64,000 nt of DNA from Edaphochlamys debaryana. Its lineage: Eukaryota; Chlorophyta; Chlorophyceae; Chlamydomonadales. Positions 1-9,500 of this stretch are shown here, in pieces. The notes under the pieces were generated by a model. It saw nothing but the letters and a program-made list of their open reading frames with translations. It was not told where the DNA came from and did not search any database. Both the position numbers and the translations under genes were made by a program. The stretch lies in NCBI GenBank assembly GCA_016858145.1, contig JAEHOE010000209.1, positions 5,001 to 69,000 on the forward strand, given 5' to 3'. Each line of letters begins with the position of its first letter. The first letter of the stretch is position 1.

Positions 1-1943
1 GGGCCTGAGGATGGGGTGGGGGCAGAGGGGGACGGAAGGAAAGGGATGAGCTTGGAGAAAGCAACAAAGTGGAGAACGGCGCAAGTGCTGCTTGCGAGAA
101 AGGGAGGGCGTGAACAAGGAGAGACAGGGGCACAGGGCGCGTGGACGACCCCGCCCTCGACGCACCTGCAGTAAGGCCGCCGTCTGGGCCTTGGCAGCCT
201 CTGCCGCCGCCACCGCGCGTTTCGCCGCGTCCAGTTCCGACGCTAGCGTCGCGTTCTGCGCCTTGACCTCCTGGAACCGGGCCTTGATCTCGGCAACCGA
301 GACCCGGCCGGCAGCGGCGGCGGCAGCAGCGCCGGCGGCGCCGCCAGAGCTGGTGGGCGCGAGCACGCCTGCGCCACCGCCGGAAGTGCCCAGCGCGCCC
401 CGGCCGTCAAGGGACGTGCTCGGGGACTCCGAGAGCGGCAACGGGACGGGCGGGAGCGGCGCGGAGCCGGGCGGCGGTGCGCGCACGGGCTTTGCGAGCC
501 CTGGCGGCAGTGAGGCGGCGGCGGAGGTCGCACGATCCCGCGCGGACAGGACGGCAGCAGGCAGCGAGCTGACGCCGGCGCCGTCAGCTGAGACCATGGG
601 CACACCGCCGCTGAGCGCCGCGGTGGCGTTTGACGACGGCCGAGCGAGACTCCGGCCGTCTCCTTGCATGGGACCACTCGAGGAGCCCACACGCGCTATG
701 GAGATGGGATTGCGGCCATCCGAGTCCCAGCGGGGGAGGTTGACGGCGCCCCTGCCGTCGTCGAGAGGGCCCCCCGGCGGCAGTGCTTGCGCCGCCGACG
801 GCGCAGAGCCGGCCAGCGGTGTGCTCACGCCGCCGCCAGCGGCAGTAGGTGTGGTGGCGGCAGTGGCGGCGGCGGCGGCAGCCGTGGTTTTGCGCTTGGC
901 GTCGGCTGCCAGCGCCGCGGCGGCGGGAGTGAGAGTCCGCTGCCGCTTCGCCGGAGGGTTGGCGGCGGCTGCGTCGCCCTCACCTCCAATGCCCGCCGCT
1001 GCCCCCGCTTGGAGGCTGCTTTGGGAAGCGCGCTTGTTGGCGGTGCCCGTTGGTCCTGGGGGGTCGGATACGAGCGGAAGGAACGACGGACCTTAAAACC
1101 CAGACCATCAAGACGATACGATGCGTTGCTCCCCACAGCGACCTCCGCTTGAGAGCAGCCCCGAGGGAGCGTTCTTGGGAGCGCCCCACATCAGCCCTGT
1201 AAGGCCCCGGCGCCCGGGCTCCAAGCCCCTTGCTTGAACACTCACGTCCTTTCCGCGCCTTGGGCTTTTCCGCCGGATCGGGGCCCTTCTCGCCGTCCTC
1301 GTCATCCTCCTTTGGCTTGGGCTGCGGTTGGAATGGAGAGAGAAGACAGCAGGGCGCGGAGTCAGAAGCCTACCGGAGGCGGACTCGGCCTACAGGGCGC
1401 GGAGTCAGAGGCCTACCGCAGGCCCATCCCAGGCCCAACCTAGGCCCACCCCAGGCCCACCTTGGGCAGGAGCGCCACGTCGAGCACGGGGATGGCCCTC
1501 AGCCCCTGCACCGTCCGTTCCGCCGCCTCCAGCACCGCCGAGGCCTTGGGGGCGGCCGTGGCGGCGCCCAAGCTAGCCCCGCCCCGGGCCTTGAGTGCGG
1601 CCGCCATCTCCTCCGCCGGCGCGAGCGCGTATGCAAATGCGCGCGCGAGGTGTTTTCGCGGGATCGTGTGTGGCGGCAGCTGCTTGACGGATTCTGCCAG
1701 GATCGTGCAGCAGCGGAGGAGGTACGGCAAGCACTCTGCAGCGCCGCCGTCGAGGCGGACGGGACCCGGGGTGGGGTTGGGCGCGGGAGGCGGGGTGGCG
1801 GCGAGGGCTGCCGCCCCTCGGCTCGCGCGCGGGAGCAGCGGCGGCGGCGGGTTGAGTACGGCGGAGGCGGAGACCGCGAGCGCCTCCGCTAGCAACCCCA
1901 GGCCTTGCGTAGTGACGTCGACTAGCTCTGGGATTTCCTCCTC
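1..1943 (-). pseudogene. Truncated second copy of the 3' half of the armadillo-like/coiled-coil gene
   Basis: This segment is a close copy of 6698-8777. It contains copies of three consecutive exons of the gene at 6528-16107: exon 19 (166-1055, 890 nt, same length as its partner at 6858-7747), exon 18 (1246-1321, 76 nt, same length) and the 3' part of exon 17 (1461-1943). The last exon starts at about position 4 and continues left of the window. Splice sites are kept and I see no length change in the coding parts; only the intron between exons 17 and 18 differs (139 versus 279 bp). Similarity stops at 1943, inside coding exon 17, so the 5' two-thirds of the gene are missing. A reading frame enters from an ATG at 2021 with about 25 unrelated residues. 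I infer a segmental-duplication pseudogene; a short chimeric gene is possible. Confidence 0.7.
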
Positions 1944-2954
1944 TCCACGCGACGAGAATGAGCACCGGAGCCGCAAGGCCGCGTGGCCCAAGGTCCGTAC
2001 TGCTGACGTACAGCGTGGCACACAGCAGGCCGGGGTACGGAATCTGGCGCAGCTGAAGGTCAGGCGGCCAGGCCCTCTCCCTCAGCACTTGCCGCCGCCA
2101 AACGGCTGCGGTAAGTGTGGAGGAGCGAACATGAGTTGCTGTGCCCGTGCAGCGCGCATGGGCAAGGGTGGGGGCCGGGGAGACGAAGGACTCAGGCCAG
2201 GGCCCCACCGTGCCCCCGGCGAGGACCGCCTCTCCTGCACCCGCCCCCTGCTGCTGCGCCACACCACCTCGCCTGAGTCCCCGACAGCGTCGGGCGGAAA
2301 CCACACGTCCTCCGTGTGCGGTGGAAGCGGCATGCGCGGCGACCGTAGGCCACATACGCCAGGTGCGTGGCATACCGTACCAGTCCACGCGCCCAGGCGT
2401 GAGCAGCTGACGGAGGTCGCCAGGCTGCTGCCAGGCGAGGGGACGTAGGCCCATGGGCCTGAGGGCAACGGGAGGGGGAGACTTTGACGGACTGTCCGGC
2501 ATGGCCCCAGGAGCATCACCGCTGCCATCTCGCGACCATGCCACCAGCGATGCCCGCCCACCAAGGCACCAAGCACCAGTGTGCGAAACCTTCGAAGGCT
2601 TAGTTCCCGCCGCGCGCCAGTAGCAAAGATGGGCCGTGCGACAGAGCCGCCCAGGAGCTCCACCTCAACAGCCTTGCGCTTGGCGGTGAGGGCGCACATG
2701 ACGGAGCGCGCGGTCACGCACCGGACAGCATCAGTCCGCAGACGCTGCAGGCGCTACGCTAGAGCTGCCTTTTTCTCCGACTGAGGCTGCCGGTCCATCA
2801 CGAGCACGTGCGCTGGGTCGAGGCCCTTGGCTGAGACGGGGTGCTCGGCCAGTACGGCCACTAGGCTGGTGGCTGGTCTGGTAGACGGCCCAGGGGTTGC
2901 CGCTGGGCCCGGCGGTCGTCGCCGCAGCCACCCACAGCGAGGAGCAGAGGCCAC
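1944..2954 (-). other. Region with possible minus-strand exons of an unknown gene
   Basis: No known gene is recognised between the duplicated copy and the protease gene. Three minus-strand stretches look more like coding sequence than their surroundings: about 1960-2090 (translation contains LQLRQIPYPGLLCATLY), about 2590-2740 (contains CALTAKRKAVEVELLGG) and about 2754-2880 (contains GLDPAHVLVMDRQPQSEKK). I could not join them with convincing splice sites and cannot assign a family. They could be remnants of a gene, a decayed transposon, or chance open frames in GC-rich DNA. The rest, up to 3473, shows nothing I can support. Confidence 0.2.
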
Positions 2955-3473
2955 CAGCGCGCAGCTTGCCTAATGCCGTAGCTTCCTCGAAGCAGGGCGG
3001 GGCCAGCGGGCGGGCGGCTGGGGCGTCCTGAGGGCAACGAGGGGCAACGAGGGATGGCACGGTGGGGGCGCGTTGGCAGAAGGGACAACGCGGACGCCCT
3101 TTTGCAAGGGCCTCACACGGACCGACAACGCTGACGCGGGAGGGGTCGCGTATATGACAGTGCAGCAGTAGAGCAGTGGCGGAGCAGCCGAGACCACGCG
3201 CACCTTATTTGCGAGTGCCGACATGCCGCAGTCCTCCGCGGTCGGCTCCAGCAAAGTCGAGATGCGAGCACAGGCTAGTAGCACAGCATCAGTACACAGG
3301 GCCGCCTAGCGGCCTCACAAAGGGCGCCATGACTCGTATGAGTTGCACGGCACGCTTTGCCCTCTTTCCCGCTTCCTCAAGATACATCCGAACATACACA
3401 ACAACAGCCACCACACCTAACACACCTTCGGGTACCGTCACAGTTGTCCCACGTTGCGCAGCACAGCGCAAGT

Positions 3474-5119
3474 ATGGTCGACTGCATCGCTGCTGCGAGT
3501 GCGGCTATCAAAGCTGCCGCGAAAGCATGCAATGTGTGCGATAAGGAGCTCGGCGAACTGCTGGGCTTTGCGACCTTCATGGAGCGGAAGCAGCTTGACG
3601 CCTTTCCGGATGTCGAGAAGGCTGAGGCGGTCCTGCAGTTCATGCGGACTATCGCGGACCAGCGCAAAGGTAGGAATGAACCCGCTCGTCTTGAGCGTCG
3701 ACGAGGGCACTCGGCAACGACGCCATGGTGCCCCTCCCATCACCTGATGAGCTGCTCGAGCACTCGGCACCTTGCCTTGCCAACAGTAGCAGGTGCTCCC
3801 GGCCGCTTGCAGGTAAATTCCCCTCGGCGGCGGGCAAGGAGGAGAGCAGCGCGGCAGGAGCTGGTGAGCTTTGGGGCCCGCCATCTGGATCTGTCAGGAT
3901 CTGTCGCCTCCGTGGCCCTTGCTGCCCTGCCGCCCAGGCACAAGGCCATCGACCCTGACACTGCTGCTTTTTGTCCTGGCCTGGCGTTGCCTGTGAACTG
4001 CAGCTGCCGCACCACGAGGTTGTCCCGGGGACACCTCGGGTGTGCTGCGCTTGGTGGACGCGGGCAAGACCGTCGGCACCTGCTGCCTGGTCAGCTTTGG
4101 GGGCCGGACGTTCGTGCTGACCGCGCGGCACTGCTTGGACCCCAAGCCCGGCCAGCGGATCGACGTGAAGAGCTGCACAGCCCATGGCCACAGGCTCAGG
4201 CAAGTGCTCTCGACGTCCGATGGTATCATTTGCTCTGAAGCCTGTTTTGACGTTGCCAGGAACGCGCATCGCAGGCATCTCGCCAGCTTCCGCAAGTACG
4301 ACGTCACGGTGCTGGTGCTGGACGACGAGAACCAGCTGCCTGGCGTGCTGCAGAACGCTAGCCCCTTCCAGTGAGGCCGGCCTTGCTGCTGGTGGGGCAT
4401 GTGCTTAAGGCGCGGGACTCGGAGGGTTCCTCAATGCCCGCTCACCTGGCCGCTGCAGGGTGGATGCCGGCACAGGGCTGATGCGTGGTGTGGCGGTCAC
4501 CCTGATCAGCGTTCCGCTCGCGGCAGACGAGACTGTCGAGGGCTTCCAGCAGTCTGGCGTCCCAATGGTCGCCACGGGTCGCGTCAGCTGGCTCAGTGGG
4601 GACGCTGAGGAGGCGATCGGCTCGTACGCAGGCGAGTGGCCCATCACGGGGGGCTGGCACTAGCTAGGCAAGGTTGGGGGACCGGCGTGATGTCCTGGCG
4701 ACCACTGCCGGCGGACTGAATCCACCCAGTGCTGAGCCCTTATACCGTTTCGACCCGTGTGCGCAGGGGTGTTGCCCAACGCAAGCGGCGGCGCTGTGGC
4801 CTTCGGCCCTCCTTATCATTACTTGGCAGGCGTGCACGTGGGCGCAATGTGGCACCCGCAAGGAACCGACCCGCGGGACATCGCAACAGCAGCGGACCAG
4901 GACGACGCCAGCGGCGAGCTTGTGGTGGAGACAGCCACTTGGTGCGGAGACAACCGCTCCAAAGGGGGGGAGCAGCAACCCGCTGCCCCGGAGGAGGTCA
5001 TGGACCGCTGCGTGGATAACGTGGCGCACAAGTCGTCCATGGGGTTGTTTGTGCCCGTGTTTGTGCTCTACAGGCTGCTGAGCCGCTGCCATGGACTGCT
5101 GCCGGGTAAGAGCAAGTAG
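3474..5119 (+). CDS. Trypsin-like serine protease, four exons
   Basis: A predicted 362-residue protein with a chymotrypsin-fold protease domain. Exons: 3474-3669, 4004-4370, 4459-4631, 4767-5119; phases match at every junction. The first exon codes a helical, alanine-rich N-terminal segment of about 65 residues with no signal peptide. The protease core follows: GTCCLVSFGGRTFVLTARHC carries the catalytic histidine, KYDVTVLVLDD the likely aspartate, and LPNASGGAVAFG the serine in an SGG context, then a typical GVHVG strand. Intron 3 uses a GC donor (GCGAGT) with a normal AG acceptor; without this splice the protein would stop before the serine. The first acceptor is the least certain boundary. 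The gene lies between the two copies of the duplicated armadillo gene. Substrate and localisation are unknown. Confidence 0.7.
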
Positions 5120-5925
5120 CGCTGGTGCTTGTGGTCTTGTGCGGACGGGTGATTGACATGCACTGACACTGAGCTTTGCTCTGGGGGTGGTGCTGAGCGA
5201 AGCGGCGGCGGTGACGGCGGCGGGTACTTGACCAGGGTTGCAACTAGCGGTAGTCGGGGGGTGCGGATGTGCACGCTCGTACCATTCCAATTGTCGTTCG
5301 TTCGCGTAGCGCAGAGCAGCCGTATGGATGCCCGGCGCCTCAAGGCGCGCCGGCAAACGAGCGGGCGAGGGCAGAGGTGCCATAGGACATGGGTGCTGTG
5401 GATCACCTGCTGGCAGCGGAGGAGCCTGGGGGCGCTGAGCTTGTTGGGTTTCTTCGCCGCACGGGTAGTCAGGACGATGACGGGGTTGGGGGTCGGAGGG
5501 CATAGCCTCCAGGCAGTGCACAAGCGGCACTCCACGGAGCGGTAGGCTGCAGTACACGCGGACAAATTTGGAAGGGGATGCTGCTGCACGGCTGATCAGG
5601 GCTGATGTTCAAGGTGCAGCGCTGAGCCGGTCACTATTAGCAGTCTGAAACGGTCCTACAGGGTGCAAGCGCGAACTCCGCGAAGAGCACTTTCCGCGAG
5701 CTGGGGAAAGGAGCCGGCTTCGGTTCGCTGCGTGAGGGGGTGAGCTCTGTGGTGTCTGTAGGCCTCAGAGGCTTGGACCGGCCACGCCTCGGGACCCTCT
5801 ACGCTCCTTCAACAGTCCACCAACAACGCAGCCCCCGAAGGCCTGATTCGGTGATTCCCCTACCGTACCTCCTAGGTCCCCCACGCCCGCAGCCCCCCTA
5901 GCTCCTGCCTGACATACAAAGGCAG

Positions 5926-6033
5926 GCGTGGATTGGCTGCGGCAAATAGCCACGGAGAACGAGTGCATCGAGTTTGCGTGTAAGCTGTTGGGCGCCCAGC
6001 CCACGGCCAGGGACAGGAGCAGATTACTCTGCA
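5926..6033 (+). other. Orphan exon-like open stretch
   Basis: This 108-nt stretch is open and bordered by an acceptor-like AG (AAAGGCAG) and a strong donor (GTGAGT). It translates to a segment starting VDWLRQIATENECIEFACK, which has the pattern of amphipathic helices. No start codon, partner exon or family is evident. It could be an extra downstream exon of the protease locus, a relic of another gene, or chance. Confidence 0.25.
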
Positions 6034-6492
6034 GTGAGTACAGGCGACCCAGCGCCTGTCAGGAGGCTCCTGGCGCCTGTTGCCTTCGTTCCCGCCGCCA
6101 AAACTCTAACACTCAATGCGCTCATCTGCTGGAGTCCTCCGTGTGTGCATCCTACATCTGCGGGTCCTGACGTGCCGGCCGCAGCCCAGTCAGCAGCTAC
6201 CTGTGTCAATCAGCGTGTAGTGTCCAGTCAAGCGTGGTGGCCTCAGGCCAGTCCGGGCTCCTGCGGTGCCCTTATTGAATAGCACATCAACGTGGAGCAC
6301 ACGCCTCACGCCACCGCTTTCCAACCCGCTGGAGTGCGCGCCCACGCACAGCGTTGGTGTGCGGCGCTGCTGAAAGGGGACCTAGGCACATTCTCCTCCC
6401 CGCTCCCTTGACCCGCGGCACCGGCGCTACCCCGGCAGCTGGAGCGGCCTTCCATTCCCCACGTGTCCCGACCGCCATCTGCCTATCTACGC

Positions 6493-6520
6493 ATCTATCC
6501 ATCCATCCATCCATCTATCT
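6493..6520. repeat. ATCC/ATCT microsatellite
   Basis: A short run of ATCC and ATCT tetranucleotides, just downstream (minus-strand sense) of the stop codon of the armadillo-like gene, so probably inside its 3' UTR. Confidence 0.8.
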
Positions 6521-6527
6521 GCAGAGT

Positions 6528-9500
6528 CTACTCCAGGTCGATGTCGTTGAGTTGGTCCAGCTCCTGCTGCAGCCGCGCGTTGGCGGCCTGCAGCGCCGCC
6601 ACCTCGGCCTCGCGCGCCGCCAGCCGCTCGCCCAGCGCCGCCGCCTGCTTGGTGCGCTCGTCCAGCGCCGCAAGCAGCTGGTCCACCTCGGCGTTGCGGG
6701 CCTGCGGATGGAGTGGGGGCGGAGGGGGGCGGAAGGGATGAGCTTGGTGAAAGCAACGAAGTGGAGAACGGCGCAAGTGCTGCTTGCGAGACAGGGAGGG
6801 CGTGAACAAGGAGAGACAGGGGCACAGGGCGCGTGGACGACCCCGCCGCGGGCGCACCTGCAGTATGGCCGCCGTCTGGGCCTTGGCTGCCTCGGCCGCC
6901 GCCACCGCCCGTTTCGCCGCGTCCAGCTCCGACGTAAGCGTCACGTTCTGCGCCTTGACCTCCTGGAACCGGGCCTTGATCTCGGCAACCGAGACCCGGC
7001 CGGCAGCGGCGGCGGCAGCAGCGCCGGCGGCGCCGCCAGAGCTGGTGGGCGCGAGCACGCCGGCGCCGCCGCCGGAAGTGCCCAGCGCGCCCCGGCCGTC
7101 AAGGGACGTGCTCGGGGACTCCGAGAGCGGCAACGGGACGGGCGGGAGCGGCGCGGAGCCGGGCGGCGGTGCGCGCACGGGCTTTGCGAGCCCTGGCGGC
7201 AGTGAGGCGGCGGCGGAGGTCGCACGATCCCGCGCGGATAGGACGGCAGCAGGCAGCGAGCTCACGCCGGCGCCGTCAGCTGAGACCATGGGCACACCGC
7301 CGCTGACCGCGGCGGCGGCGTTTGACGACGGCCGAGCGAGACTCCGGCCATCTCCTTGCATGGGACCACTCGAGGAGCCCACACGCGCTATGGAGATGGG
7401 GTTGCGGCCATCCGAGTCCCAGCGGGGGAGGTTGACGGCGCCCCTGCCGTCGTCGAGAGGGCCCCCCGGCGGCAGTGCTTGCGCCGCCGACGGCGCAGAG
7501 CCGGCCAGCGGTGTGCTCACGCCGCCGCCAGCGGCAGTAGGTGTGGTGGCGGCAGTGGCGGCGGCGGCGGCAGCCGAGGTTTTACGCTTGGCGTCGGCTG
7601 CCAGCGCCGCGGCAGCGGGAGTGAGAGTCCGCTGCCGCTTCGCCGGAGGGTTAGCGGCGGCTGCGTCGCCCTCGGCTCCAGCGCCCGCCGCTGCCCCCGC
7701 TTGGAGGCTGCTTTGGGATGCACGCTTGTTGGCGGTGCCCGTTGGTCCTGGGGGTTCGGATACAAGTGGAAGGAAAGCGGACCTGAGAACCAAACCGTAT
7801 ACGATACGATGCGATGCTCCCCACAGCATCCTTCGCTTGAGAGCAGCCCCGAGGGAGACTCCTTGCCGCTCCCTGAAGCAGTCGTGGGAGTGCCCTTCAG
7901 GGCCCCGACACCCGGGCTCCTAACCCCGTGAAAACTCACGTCCTTTCCGCGCCTTGGGCTTTTCCGCCGGGTCAGGGCCCTTCTCGCCGTCCTCATCGTC
8001 CTCCTTGGGCTTGGGCTGCGGACAGGACCGACACAGAAGGGCGGAGAGTCAGAAGGCCAAAAACGGAGGCGGACCAGGAACCATGTGGCGTGGTGGCCCC
8101 ACGAAGAGGAAACAGAAGGGCGAGGAGTCACAAGGCGCCTGGGTCGATTCGGAAATGTCCAGGAACGATGTGGCCCCGTGGTCCCGTACCCTGCACTCCA
8201 GCCAGGACCCTCCGGAGGCCGAGCCCACTTGGGCCCTTACCAGGCCCAAGCCCAGGCCCGGGGCGGGCCCACCCCAGGCCCACCCCAGGCCCACCTTGGG
8301 CAGGAGCGCCACGTCGAGCACCGGGATGGCCCTGAGCCCCTGCACCGTCCGTTCCGCCGCCTCCAGCACCGCCGAGGCCTTGGGGGCGGCCGTGGCGGCG
8401 CCCAAGCTAGCCCCGCCCCGGGCCTTGAGTGCGGCCGCCATCTCCTCCGCCGGCGCGAGCGCGTATGCAAATGCGCGCGCGAGGTGTTTTCGCGGGATCG
8501 CGTGTGGCGGCAGCTGCTTGACGGATTCTGCCAGGATCGCGCAGCAGCGGAGGAGGTACGGCAAGCACTCTGCAGCGCCGCCGTCGAGGCGGACGGGACC
8601 CGGGGTGGGGTTGGGCGCGGGTGGCGGGGTCGCGGCAAGTGCCGCTGCCCCTCGGCTGGCGCGTGGGAGCAGCGGTGGCGGCGGGTTGAGCACGGCGGAG
8701 GTGGAGGCCGCCAGCGCCGCCGCTAGCAACCCCAGGCCTTGCGTCGTGACGTCGACTAGCTCCGGGATTTCCTCCTCCTCCTCTTCCCCGCCATCGGGTG
8801 CTGACGTGGACGCCTTTCCTGCCCCTGCCCCCGGCTCCTGCTTTACCCCCGGCCCCTTGGCCCCGGCCCCGTCCTCGGCCTTGACGGCCACCGCCGCCGC
8901 CTCCGACCCCGGCCCTGGCCCCGCCGCCGAGCCATCCTCCGCCTTCATGCCGGCGGAGCCGGAGGCCTTGGCGGCGGCCCGCGCCGTCGCGGCGGCCGCC
9001 GCCGCCGCCACCTCGTCCGCTGTGTCGATGGGCTTCCCCGCAGCCACCAGCTCCTGCGCAAGTTGGCACGTAGCAGGATGAGGCAAGGTGTGTTGATACT
9101 CCTAGATAAATACGCGTTCGCTGCAATCCACTTCGCGCTCTTCCGTTGTTAATTGCCGCTTCTGTCTGATCTCCTGTCTTCCGGTCATCTGGAGATCAAG
9201 CTCAAAGGCTGGCCCTCTAATTGTAAGTTCCCTCATCAGCAGCGATGGCTGAAGTCCACTTCGCGCAATTCACTTCGCCCCCACCAGAAAAATTCAAGCA
9301 TGCGCGCTGGAAGTCGTGAGCACCTCTTGTCCTAGACTTCCAGGCTAGCTCAGCGAGAACCCATGGCGTCCCGCTCCGTCTGCTTAGTGACGCTGAGTAA
9401 TGCCCTCCCGTTCCATCTGCCGTACCTTGAGGATCTCGTCCCCCAGCTCCACGTCTGCCGCGTCCCGCCTGTACCGCACCATGTCCGCTAGCGTGTCCGC

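Larger units (their letters stand above)
5120..6527. other. Intergenic stretch between protease gene and armadillo-like gene
   Basis: About 1.4 kb without a gene I can name. It holds one exon-like plus-strand stretch at 5926-6033 (listed separately), a TGTAA motif near 5976 that could serve the protease transcript if its 3' UTR is long, and a short ATCC microsatellite next to the armadillo gene stop codon. Confidence 0.4.

Noticed and set aside
92..1096. Plus-strand frame of 334 codons
   Set aside because: It is the antisense shadow of the duplicated exon 19; the same shadow appears at 6784-7923.
3474..3669. Protease N-terminus as a known effector-associated or death-like domain
   Set aside because: Helical character is visible, but I see no diagnostic residues of those families.
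6784..9081. Long plus-strand open frames (6784-7923, 379 codons; 7954-9081, 375 codons)
   Set aside because: They lie opposite minus-strand exons that have correct splice sites, phases and coiled-coil or helical translations, and their own translations are Ala/Ser/Pro/Arg-rich noise typical of GC-rich antisense frames.
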